From the NCBI GenBank assembly GCA_001414345.1, contig LLCB01000061.1, positions 1-64,000 on the forward strand: DNA of 64,000 nucleotides, given 5' to 3'. Origin of the DNA: Hymenoscyphus infarciens (lineage: Eukaryota; Ascomycota; Leotiomycetes; Helotiales; Helotiaceae). The position numbers and the translations under genes were made by a program. Positions 33,543 through 43,852 of the stretch are shown here, one piece after another (positions within the stretch are counted from its first letter, which is position 1; every line of letters starts with the position of its first letter). The notes beneath the pieces are model-generated. The model was not told the origin of the DNA. It did no database searches and saw only the letters and a program-made list of their open reading frames with translations.

Positions 33543-33978
33543 AGACAAGTGTATCACTTGGGGGTGTTTGGTTGTAGGATACGGGGTGATTGTAGTATAA
33601 ACAAAAAGGTCAAAAGCAAGCATCCCTTTTGAATAGAATTCGATTATTGTCATTTTATTATACATTTGCGTCTTCTTTCATCGCCGGCAAATTCCCAAGT
33701 TACTCGGGTGTTTACTACGGAAGTGGCAACATGCGATTGACTTTGTTGGGTTTTGGTTGGATTATGCTAATATCGCTATCGCTTAACTCCTAGTTTGCAT
33801 ATTCTCTTTTCTCCGACACTCTTGTTTCCTGTTGTCATTCATTAACCGAATAAATGATAGATATTGAATTAAGCGACGCTCAAGTTAGTAAATAAAGGAG
33901 GTACTCAGGTAGATAATAACTTCTGATTACATTATTCAAGAAAAGCAGGAACGATTGAAAGCATGGGATGGTATTAAC
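33543..33978. other. Intergenic, no gene seen
   Basis: The 3' flank of the J-protein gene, becoming AT-richer toward the TRIM element. Nothing further recognised. Confidence 0.4.
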
Positions 33979-33983
33979 AAGTC

Positions 33984-34095
33984 TGTCACGGAAAAAGGGG
34001 GTCTCACGTGACCCCTTTTCCCTGTATATATAGCAGAGTTTTCACCTCCTAAATTCAAGCTCCTCAGAGCGTTTTTAACCCAAAAATACGTCACA
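33984..34095 (+). repeat. Left LTR of the TRIM (112 bp)
   Basis: Begins TGTCACGG and ends ACGTCACA. It contains CTCACGTGAC and TATATATAG, a possible promoter. It aligns over its full length with 34889-35000; almost all differences are transitions in the direction expected for RIP of the right copy. Confidence 0.9.
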
Positions 34096-34108
34096 GTTAT
34101 GAGCCCGG
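34096..34108 (+). other. Primer-binding site matching half-cut initiator tRNA-Met
   Basis: GTTATGAGCCCGG starts at the base after the LTR. It is complementary to CCGGGCUCAUAAC, the anticodon stem-loop (anticodon CAU) of eukaryotic initiator tRNA-Met. Ty1/copia elements such as Drosophila copia prime with a tRNA-iMet half molecule ending at this place. Confidence 0.7.
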
Positions 34109-34246
34109 TTTGCATGTATAGTGTACTCTTATAACTTCTTTATCTTCTGCTTACGCATTCAACGTTACAACGTATTCGGAACGCTCTCCGCTATCAGGGT
34201 TAGCGTAAACAACCCTCCCTCGATGCTTACTCTCGACGAGTACTCA

Positions 34247-34580
34247 AAAGCCCTACTACGATCGAAGTAGGGCTCTCCTAACTTCGAATACGAGACTCTC
34301 CCAACGAGCGCGAATAAGGACTCTCCTAATAAGCGTAGACGGGACTCTCTCATAGGACTCTCTTAACTTCGATTATAGCGAAAGCCCTACTCTTGAGTAG
34401 GCACACTTTAATCGGCAGCTTACTCTTGAAGAGCTTGCCTAAAGCCCTTCGTAGAAGGCAAAAGCCCAGCTACGAAGCTGGCCACCGCCACTCTTAGGGG
34501 TGCCTTTAAAACCGGAAGCCTAACGGCGTGCTAGCTGCCCTAAGAGGTGCTTGAATACTTCGAATATTCGGAAGCCTAGT
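34247..34580 (+). repeat. Run of short hairpins sharing an AAAGCCC lead in the TRIM interior
   Basis: Perfect stems: 9 bp at 34249-34257/34266-34274, 7 bp at 34386-34392/34395-34401, 5 bp at 34446-34450/34454-34458 and 6 bp at 34466-34471/34476-34481. A further palindrome surrounds GAATATTC near 34558-34574. Four stems are preceded by AAAGCCC. Confidence 0.6.
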
Positions 34581-34888
34581 ACTCTACGAAGCTGGTATAT
34601 AACACTAACTATAAGCTACTATATCTTACGAACGCTACCCGCTGTCTTTACTAAAGCTAGAGCTAATAACGTGCTAGAGTATAAGAGAGGAAGTCGGATA
34701 GGATCTAGGAGTAGGACTTTACTCTTAAGAATATTATCTAGGATCGCTGATTAGGAGTTTGAAGTAATATATATAGCTTTGTAAGACTTAGAGTAGAAAT
34801 AGAGAGCGATGTAGTTAAGAGGTTCTTTTGTAATCTAGTTTAAGTTTATAAGCCTAGGAAGCTGTCGTTTTCCTAGACCTAAGAGGTG

Positions 34889-35000
34889 TATTACGGAAAA
34901 AAGAGGTCTTACGTAACCTCTTTTCCTTATATATATAGTAGAGTTTTCACCTCTTAAATTTAAGCTCCTTAGAGCGTTTTCAACCTAAAAATACGTTATA
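34889..35000 (+). repeat. Right LTR of the TRIM (112 bp, RIP-mutated)
   Basis: Same length and order as the left LTR, with C replaced by T and G by A at many sites (for example CTCACGTGACC versus CTTACGTAACC). It is followed directly by the AAGTC target-site duplication. Confidence 0.9.
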
Positions 35001-35005
35001 AAGTC

Positions 35006-38000
35006 TATATAATTAAGAAGAAAACATATATATTCGAGCTTTGTTTTAAGTATATCTTCTTTACTTTTAATTATATATACTAGTCTAGGATAATAACTTA
35101 TATTATCTATATAAAAATGAAAAATAAATAAGAAACTCTAGCTCTCTATTCTTTTAAGTAATCTTATTTATTAGTCTACGTTTTTGCGAGAAAACATAAG
35201 ATAAGAGAAATAAGCGAAACTCTAGAAACACCTCTAGGTTTTACTTATTTATTATATTATAATACTTAAGTAAATAGCTGACTATAACGCTTAGGCTTAG
35301 CCTTAGTTAAATAACCTACTTAAAGCTCTACTATATCTCTATAATATCTATAACTATTTTTTGGAAATAGGTCCTAGATACTAGTAGTTCTCTAGTAAAA
35401 GACTTATAGTATTACTGCTAGTAGAGTAAATAGCGGGGAGTTTCTAAAGTTTCGCTTATTTCTCTTAGTAGAGTAATAGTATATACTTAGAGTAAAGCTC
35501 GAGACTTCTTATATCTTAGTTAAGACGCGGAAACTAAGCGAGGAAAGTAAGTAATAAAATATTTTTAAAAGTTAAAAGAATTATAGAATAGATTTAAATA
35601 GATAGAGCTATTAGTTATAAATTTTAGTTATAAATTTTTAGTAATAAACTTTTAGTACTAAGTTCTTATTAATTTATACTTAAAGAGGAAATAAATAATA
35701 ATTTCTATTAGAAAATTAAATTTAGAGTAAAGATTTATAATTTAAAATAATTATAAAAAAAACTATTTATATCTCTTTAAAGATACTCTCTCTACTAGAA
35801 TTAGATTTTATTTATTCTTTTCTATTTTACTTATAAAGTCTTCTTCTTCTATATTCTCTCTCTTTTATATATCTCTTTTATACTTTTTTATTAATTATTT
35901 ATTACTTATATATCTTCTTAATTTAATTCACTTAATCTTTAAAAGACTCTAATATTAGTATTTTATTATAAGCTTGTCTTAAGCTTATATATAATAAGTA
36001 CTTAATAGAGATAATTATAAACTTATATATATAAGAATCTTTTAATAATTTAGGAAATAAAAGAAGTTATATTCTAGTATACTAAGTATAAGATACTTAG
36101 TATAGGAGTTTTAGTATTATATATTATTAATAATATATATATATATATTAAAAACTTTAATAACTTTTTTTTAAAAACTTTTATATATTAATAAATTATA
36201 ATATAAGATAATTATAAATTAATTTAGAATTAAAAAGACTAGAAGATATAAGAGATTTAAAGAGTTATTTCTATTCTTTAGTTTAGCTATCTACTATCTA
36301 ATTCTACTATATCTTAATTCTTTAATTCTTAGTAGAAGAGTTATAGATATATGCTTTTTTTAAAAAATAAAAAAACAGATTTAGATTACTCTTAATTATA
36401 CTATATAAAGTATACTATTTACACTTAAAAGAAAGTATATATAAATTCAAAAATAGAAAGTAAAAATATACTTAAGACTTTAATTAGTACGTATATAGTT
36501 TAATTTAGATATATAAGATTTATATATAAGTATAGAGTTAAAAGATACTCGAATATTTCTAATTATATTATAGAATATATTTAATTACTATTTAGTTTAT
36601 CGTATAGATATTAGTATATAGATTAGAGAAGTAGAGCTATCTAGTACTAATAGAGATTTAATACTATATAAATATATATATATATAAACGTTAAAGATTA
36701 AAAGATTAAAAGAGTATATTATTTAATTTTCTTAGTAGATATTATAATATATACTAGCTAAAGATTAATATATATTATATACTATCTTATTATCTTAAGT
36801 AGTTTATATAGTATAAAAGAACTAAGAAATACGAGTTAAATAAGCTCTAAAATATAAATAGTAAAATAACTTCTTATCTTTTAGATAATTAAATAATTTT
36901 TAAAAAGCTATATCTCTTAATTTAAATAAAGAAGAATTTAAGTATAACTACTTAAGTATAATTTAAGAGACTAATTATATATTTACTATATACTTAGTAT
37001 ATATATTAAGAATCTTATATCTTATAATTTTAAAAGCTATATACTACTAATTTATTATACTTATTAAATAACTATATATAGTCTAGTCTCTTAACTCTAT
37101 ATTAACTTCTTTTATAATAATATTTAGAATTCTTAAAGTTATAATTCTTTACTATTTAAAAGTTAAGTATTTAAAGAATTACTTAAATATTATTTCTTAA
37201 AATAAATTAAAATTATTATTTATAAATATAATAATAAGTATAGTAATAAGAGATAATTATTAGTAAATATCTAAAAGAAAATTAAGAAAAGAGATTATTA
37301 CTTATTTTTTACTTTGAAATATAGCTTAAGCTAATTTTATTACTTTTAAAATAATACTAGCTCTCTTTTTAATATTACTTACTTTATTATTAGCTTTAGA
37401 TATATAATAAAACTATAATTTCTAAAAAATCTTATATACTTTTTAAAAGTAATTATATAATTATTTTAATATTTAAAAGATTATATTCTAGAACCTTTTA
37501 TAAAGCTATAATTTCTTATTAAAAATTACTTTACTTAAATTAAAAGTTTTAAGCTACTAGTCTTTTATATCTTTCTTACTTCTCTATATATTTATACTAA
37601 AAACTTAATATATAAACTTAACTTTATATACTCTTATATAAGTATTCTTTTTTATATATAAATTTAACTAGTTTAACTTATATAGTATTATATTATACTT
37701 TATAGTTACTACTAAATTTTACTTTAAATACTTTACTTTATTAATTATATACTTTCTTATAAAACTCTCTTATTCTAGTACTTAATATTTAATAGTATAA
37801 ATCTTTATAACTTTTATTAAAGAATTAATTTTTTAATAGAATTCAATTATTATTAATATATATTAAAAAATCTAAAAGTTATATAATATTTACTACTACT
37901 AGAAGAAATTTAAATAGTAATACTATTCTCTATACTTAATACTAGGGTAAGAGTTTTAATTAAGAAGATAAGAGTAGTATTTAAAAGCTTAAGTTAAATA

Positions 38001-38872
38001 ATAGTATTAAAGAATCTAGTATATTAAGCTTATTCTTTATTAAAAGCCTAGTATAATTCTAGTACTTAATATAGTTATAATTAGAGTTTTATAGATATAT
38101 CGTACTATCTACGATAAAACCTTAATACTAATTTAACTAGAACAAGATTAGTTTCTTATAAGATTTTATAAAAAGAGAGTATTTTATAAACTACTAAGCT
38201 TTTAGTAAGATTAAGTAATTAAGTAGGAATTCTTAAATTAAGATTACTTAATTCTAAAGACTTTTTAAAAATAAATATATATTATCTATTTAAACTAGTA
38301 GAATTAGATACTAAAAGTAAATAAGTAATTAAGTTAATTAAATAATATCTAAGAAGTTTAAAGAAATTAAAGCTAATAAGTACTTCTAGAATACTATTAC
38401 TATTATAGACTTAGATAATTCTTACTCTTCTAAAATAAGATAATTATATCTATTAATTAGTATAATTATTATTACTATTATTTAAAGTTAGATATATATA
38501 TATATATATATAAATACTAATATAATCTACTAGTAGACTTTCTTTTATAGTATTTAGTAGTATATTTATAAGACCTCTTTAATATAATAGATATTAACGT
38601 TCTCTTAATCAATTAAGCTATTTATTTAATTATATAACGTATTATTTAACTCTTTATCGCTTTTTTAGTATATAATTAGAAGTTTATAATTAAACATTTA
38701 TAAGTAGTGGCTCTATCCGCTTATGTCTATTCGACAAAGAGTAAAAGAGTAAGTGCTATCAGAGGATGAAAACATGAAGTCATTTTAAGAGTATCCTTTC
38801 TGTTGAAATACTGTCTGTTAAGCTAGTTCTAGGGTATCATTAAGGTGTGAGTCTGTTGCAAATCCTAAACTT
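35006..38872. repeat. AT-rich, RIP-degraded repeat block
   Basis: About 3.9 kb of very AT-rich sequence dominated by TA, with almost no CG or CA and no open frame of 60 codons. This is the expected end state of repeat-induced point mutation on transposons. No element family could be recognised by eye inside it. The GC content returns abruptly near 38700-38870. Confidence 0.8.
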
Positions 38873-38937
38873 TTGTCTATCGAGCTAAATTCTAAATTTT
38901 CAAAACGCCGGGTTATAACTATCGTGAATCACATTGT

Positions 38938-39006
38938 CGTCAAATCGTCAAATCGTCAAATCGTCAAATCGTCAAATCGTCAAATCGTCAAATCGTCAAA
39001 CCGTCA
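38938..39006 (+). repeat. 8-bp tandem repeat, unit CGTCAAAT
   Basis: Nearly eight perfect copies of CGTCAAAT, with a degenerate continuation (CGTCACAG, CGTCAAGT) to about 39026. It lies just outside the AT-rich block and 3' of the retropepsin-like gene. An open frame through it (38873-39256) only reflects that the repeat lacks stops. Confidence 0.9.
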
Positions 39007-39086
39007 CAGCCTCAGTCGTCAAGTCGTAGTAAAACAATTTCGCCTGTCGTCCCTTTCCAAAACATCCTCGCTAAGCAAACACTCTT

Positions 39087-39854
39087 TCACTGTTTCCCAC
39101 GATGAGAAGCGGAAGAGCTTGCGGAATTGCCCTTGTTCTTGGATGCTTTCGCCTTCTTATGCTCCTCTACTTTCACTGCATTTCCCTTGCTATTCTCCTC
39201 CCCCTTCCTCTTACGATCATCGCGGTTGGAACGGCTATCTAGACATACAAAACTAATTAGCAACCATCAACTTTAGATATCTCTCGTAAAGACTTACCTT
39301 TCGATTCCTTCCCAAGAAGATGGGTCCCTCCAAAACCAGTAAACTTCAAAATCCCGTGCTTGTGTATAATTTCCGCACCCAGAATTATCTGCCATGCCAT
39401 GTCTTCTCCGGGGATGACGTGGAACATTGTCTCGAACACTTTTCGAAACTCCTCTCCTTTCCATCGGAGTTTGATTGTGCCGATTGATGTCAATTCGGCC
39501 CCGTTGAGACAGAGACAGATGGGCTGGGCAGTTGGTGATATCGTCAAGTAAATCCCAAGCGAACGAAGAGTCTCTTCTGTGATGAGGCCGGGACCTTGAT
39601 ACCCGGTGTCGAGTTCCATACGAGCGTCGATGTAGGCTCTGGTGTTTGGGTTGTGGATGCTGATATTCTTCACATAAGGGTACTGAAATATCTGTCAGAC
39701 GTTAGCATTTGCACTTTTCCAAGCCGAGCAGATGCAAACTTACTTTCTCTGGGGGTGGAAGAAGTTGAAATTCTTTCTCTTTCTTCAGGGTCATCCAACC
39801 AGTCCCTCTACCCCTCGTTCTTTGGAGAATCCAGCGATGGAAGTGGGAGTCCAT
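39087..39854 (-). CDS. Retropepsin-like aspartic protease domain protein
   Basis: Three exons (39854-39744, 39682-39298, 39238-39087) with introns of 61 and 59 bp encode 215 residues. The core reads ARMELDTGYQGPGLITEETLRSLG (around residues 57-80), in which Asp62-Thr-Gly and the following hydrophobic strands match the active-site flap region of retroviral-type pepsins. A second beta block has CLNGAELTSIGTIKLRWKGEE and a late block has WQIILGAEIIHKHGIL, resembling the I-L-G-x-D/E-x-L motif of these proteases. The C terminus is a Lys/Ser-rich basic tail. The fold acts as a homodimer, so a single DTG per chain is normal. No reverse transcriptase or integrase neighbours it. Exon 1 is the least certain part: a different upstream frame (39791-40009) is also open. 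Confidence 0.6.
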
Positions 39855-42288
39855 GCTGGTTGTCGCTTTTTAGTCTCTCGGAAATATGGTTGTAGATTGG
39901 TACTCGAGGTGGTAGGTAGTTTCGAAGTGCTTTGGAGGCGCGGGAAGGACGTACTTTGTCTTGGTCTTATACTCCCAGACGTAAGAAACACCAAAGATTT
40001 GCCCAGCAAAAAATACCCACTGAGAAAAATGCTGCATCTCTCGTCAGCAGATATTCGCTGTACTTCTGCCTGTTTTCGGTGAAGGAGATGAACCCCGGAC
40101 CATTACCCAAATAAACATGGAAGTAACGAATCAAGCACGCAAAGATGATATTAAAGTTAACATGCTGGTACTAAATTGGGATGTTGGGCACTTTGTAAGT
40201 AGGTACATGTTGTTTGGGTATTATTGCCACGGCAGGGTTCTCTACCGCAGCCCACGCGTTGCATTCGGGCCTTGAAGTGATATTTTGATGTATAACTCAA
40301 GTCTCTCAATGACTATAGAATCGCGAGGCACCTCATTAAACGATCAATCTTGAAAAGCCAGAATATAAACTCACTGCGAGATATGATACGCTTTGGAAAC
40401 TTCATTCCAAATAAAAATACACGAATAATCCTTTCTTCGCAGACTATATCCCAAGCTGCTTTCTCTCCCCTCTCATTTCCTCTCCCACATAGGCACTCAC
40501 CCTGCTCAATATCAGAAATTGCCACCCGGGCGTAATCGAGGAAATCCGAAGGAGGGGCGGGAGTGGAAATTAGGGATAATTACCCCACCAAAGTTACACA
40601 AGATTCCATAACTATGGTGGGTTAGAAACAGTTCTGAGGACATCCTTGTTGTTCTTGAACGAGAATCAACTGCGCAAGCCACCATAATCACCCCTTTAAG
40701 TGGATTTCACTTAAAATATTGGTCCACTCCTTTTCACGAGAAAAACTTTTGATAACTGAAATATAAGAGTTTCAAACCATGCTTGAGAGCGTTCCTAAGT
40801 CTCCCCTCTCTTAATTGTCTGGACAGGAATGTTCCAAGGTGTGTATTGAAGTGGCGAGCTGATGTGTAAGCCGTGCAGATATCTGCCTTATGGTAACGAC
40901 ACGGCAACCCCAATTTTTCGCTACGCCCCTCGCCAGCCGGCCCAAAACTCTTATAAACTCCAACTATCCCTTCCATTTTCTCCATTTTCACCATTGGTTG
41001 CTAACTTTGGTACTGACATAAACCGGTTTGACGTACATGTACTGTTCATCCTCGTAATTCTCTGGTCGCACGATTTTCTGTTCAAGTCGAACCTTCAGTG
41101 TAGAAGCAAGCGGATTATGAAGTCCAATCCAATGAGCTTTAGAAGGTTAGTTCTTCCAGAGTATGAAAGACAACGTTCTAGATCACCAGTCTCAAACCCC
41201 CTGATAAGCATCCACTGAGTCTGAATTGTAAAGCTCTTAGTGTTGTGGCAAAGTATGAATCTTGCCGCGGTTCCGAGGCCCTGGAATACTAAGGAGTCAT
41301 AAGCCTACGTCCCAGTTTTGGAGGCCGGCTGGAATGTTCTGCATGATATGACTGACGATGACGACTGCGCTCAACAAAAATACAGAAGTTGCCACCCTGC
41401 TCATATATGTAACTGGCGTTCTTGAAGGACTTTTAAGAATTGATGGTTCGGTCACTCACTAGCATCAAAGCCCGAAGCTCCTCGGATGACAAGAAGTTTA
41501 GTCATTGCTCTCCGGCACCTTTTATTGCTTCTGCTGCGGAGGCTCGCCCATCGGGATTTTGAGCAGCTCTTGGAATTTCGACGACCACGAATCGCTTGGT
41601 GTTTTTTAATCCTACCATATGGGACAATAAGAGCTGTGCCGGAATCAATTTGAAGGTTGTCCATCTCTCATTTTCATTTCCAACTTCACTTGTTTGTAAA
41701 CACGGAATATATTTGGCAAGAGACAGCATTTGGGAGCTCTAGAACTTGATTCTACACAAAGACTATTCGGAACCTTCTTTTTTCTCTATCCTATAGTGAA
41801 GCATTTTCAAGTGGCCTACTAAAGAACGGTTTAGTTCACGTGATCAACCCCCACTATGCTATAAGGAGCTCTCTATCATCATTATAATATTCTCTTACAA
41901 TTTCTAGAGTTTGTTACCAACCGTTCTGGCGGAGGATTACAACATTGGCACTTGATTCAATCGTGGCATAGCTTTGGTTTGCTTTACTAAGGTAAGAGGA
42001 GTCTTACTTAGTGAACACTCTATTTCTTATTACTTAGGACTATCTTAAATAAGTACAACGACAAGCATTATCCGAGAGGTTCTAAAAAAATCAAGAAATC
42101 CAAGCTTCTGATTCTCCTAGCTCTTCTCAATTAAATTATTTTCGTACAAAAGCGAGAGCAGCTGTCCGCAGATCAATTCTGATTCCTCTTACCGCCTTCT
42201 TTTGTCTTTTGGGGTTGCTATAATTGAAAATCAGTGGGAAAAAATTCAGGCGGCCTAAATTAGGAAAGCTGAAGCTATTAGAGCGTGT
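39855..42288. other. Gene-poor stretch, no secure gene
   Basis: Minus-strand frames at 40313-40525 (MAISDIEQGECLCGRG...) and 41452-41729 are protein-like in part, but no domain or splice structure could be built. From 41760 the sequence becomes AT-rich toward the repeat at 42289. Confidence 0.35.
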
Positions 42289-42925
42289 CGTATATACTAA
42301 AAGCCAGAATCAACTAAATCGTAAATCGTTAGTTATAAAACGTAAATTATAAAGGTTAAGTATTTATAGCTAGATTAACTAAAGTCTCTAAGGGATATAG
42401 TAAATCTTAAACTATACTATCCTATTCTCTTACTCGCTTACTCTCTCACTCTCTTATCCTATTCTTCTATATATTACGTATACTAAGAGAGTGTAGGAGA
42501 GAGTAGGAGAAGAATAAGAGTAAGATAAGAGGGTAAGTAAGCATTCTAGAGGAAGGTTTTTCCTAGCGTAGGTAAGAGGAGTTTAGAGTAAATATTCCCT
42601 TCTTCCTCTCTTCCTCTCTTTCTCTTTCTCTCTTATTTATCTAAAAACAATAGGAATAATATAATATAAGAGTTAGGTAATAGAGAGTTAGAATATAATA
42701 GCGAGAAGGCGATATTACTACTATATATATATACTACTCGTCCTCTATTACTATCCTCTAATTATTTACTATAGTTAAGACTGTCTAGTCTTAAGATAGA
42801 GGAGAGGAGAGGAGAAGAAGGGAGAGAGAACTTAAATTAAAAAATATTATATTTATACTTATAAAAAGTAATACTTTGCGATTTATAATTTGCGATTTGG
42901 TTGTTTCTGACTTTTGGTATATACG
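42289..42925. mobile_element. Short inverted-repeat (MITE-like) element, RIP-mutated
   Basis: The ends are a 38-bp inverted repeat: 42289-42326 versus the reverse complement of 42888-42925, identical at 33 of 38 bases, with four of the five mismatches being transitions. The pairing can be extended a few bases outward with more mismatches. The 637-bp body has a TC-rich tract and no coding frame. The second copy at 22-470 shows it is a dispersed family. No transposase is present, so it is non-autonomous. The target duplication is unclear (TA is possible), so the superfamily is not assigned. Confidence 0.75.
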
Positions 42926-43213
42926 GGATGCCGTAGCTATACAACCGTGAAAATTAATTATATTAGAAGACAAAAGAGAAAAGCAGTATTGTCATAAATA
43001 GACAGACCCAAAGGCACTTTCAAAAAGTGCAGCAAGTACATGTAGAGCCAGCTAATAAGACTCTCTCCCGTGATGTAGTATGAGAGCTCACAGCTTCTCG
43101 AATCTCAAGAAAAAGGTCACTTCTAGCTGCCCGTTCTTACTTTTAAATCGTTTGCCTCGCGCAAATATCCATACCTAAATTGTCTTTCAGGGTTGTTTTT
43201 AACTTCACAGCTC

Positions 43214-43852
43214 ATGGACTTTAGAGCTTTCCACTACGAAGATATAGTTCAATACATAGAAAACAGCTACGTCTACATCGCATCAAAGGCGCAGAACCCT
43301 GATCTTACAGCACTCACATTCCTAGGTGGTGTCAAATGCTACACGGCGAGAATCTAGGGTTTCTAGGGACTCTCCTTCAAAAGAAGAAAGGAACGCCAAC
43401 TCATTAGAGATGCGTGTGAAGCTATGATCGGTCACAAGATAGAGGATGAAATGCGGCTCTGCAATAATTGTCGGATGTCACCAAGAGAACACTCAAGCAT
43501 CGCATCCCAAACCCAGAAAGAGTTGTACCTCGTTAGATGTTCGTAGACAAATAGTAATCTTCACTCTGAGGGAGATGTTCTATACTCTGCGCTGTTTCTC
43601 ATTCGGTCGAGGTTCGTCGAGAGTACAACATCGCTCCTTCCTTCTTTTATAAAGCCATGCATCCCGTCTCTCACCGCCTGTAACAAACAACTCGGACCCA
43701 CAGTTCCATTTCCCTTTTCATTTCATCCTACTCTCCTCCTCAAGCTACAAGGATTCTCTCCAACCTCCTGCTTCGGAATGGGTTTGTTGGTTTTCTCTTT
43801 ACGTGAGCGAGGAGCAGGGGTGGTGACGCCGGGAAATAGTGGAGATTGAGCA
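43214..43852 (+). pseudogene. Possible decayed gene with in-frame TAG stops
   Basis: One frame runs from the ATG at 43214 for about 210 codons, interrupted only by a few TAG codons (43355, 43364, about 43544). It opens MDFRAFHYEDIVQYIENSYV and later has IRDACEAMIGHKIEDEM and LCNNCRMSPREHSS, all with normal protein composition. TAG in place of CAG or TGG is what RIP-type C-to-T change produces. I do not recognise the family, and introns hiding the stops were not found. It could be chance, so confidence is low. Confidence 0.3.

Larger units (their letters stand above)
33979..35005 (+). mobile_element. Complete miniature LTR retrotransposon (TRIM) with target-site duplication
   Basis: Two 112-bp direct repeats (33984-34095 and 34889-35000) bound an interior of 793 bp. 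The left copy starts TGTCACGG and ends GTCACA; the right copy has the same ends after C-to-T/G-to-A change (TATTACGG...GTTATA). The 5-bp AAGTC is duplicated outside (33979-33983 and 35001-35005). The first bases after the left LTR form a primer-binding site for initiator tRNA-Met cut in its anticodon loop. The interior has no credible gag or pol frame, so the element must borrow proteins from an autonomous copia-type relative. The left half is GC-normal, the right half heavily mutated. Confidence 0.9.

Noticed and set aside
38873..39256. 127-codon frame through the 8-bp repeat
   Set aside because: The repeat has no stop in this phase, so the frame is open by composition. It also overlaps exon 3 of the minus-strand gene.
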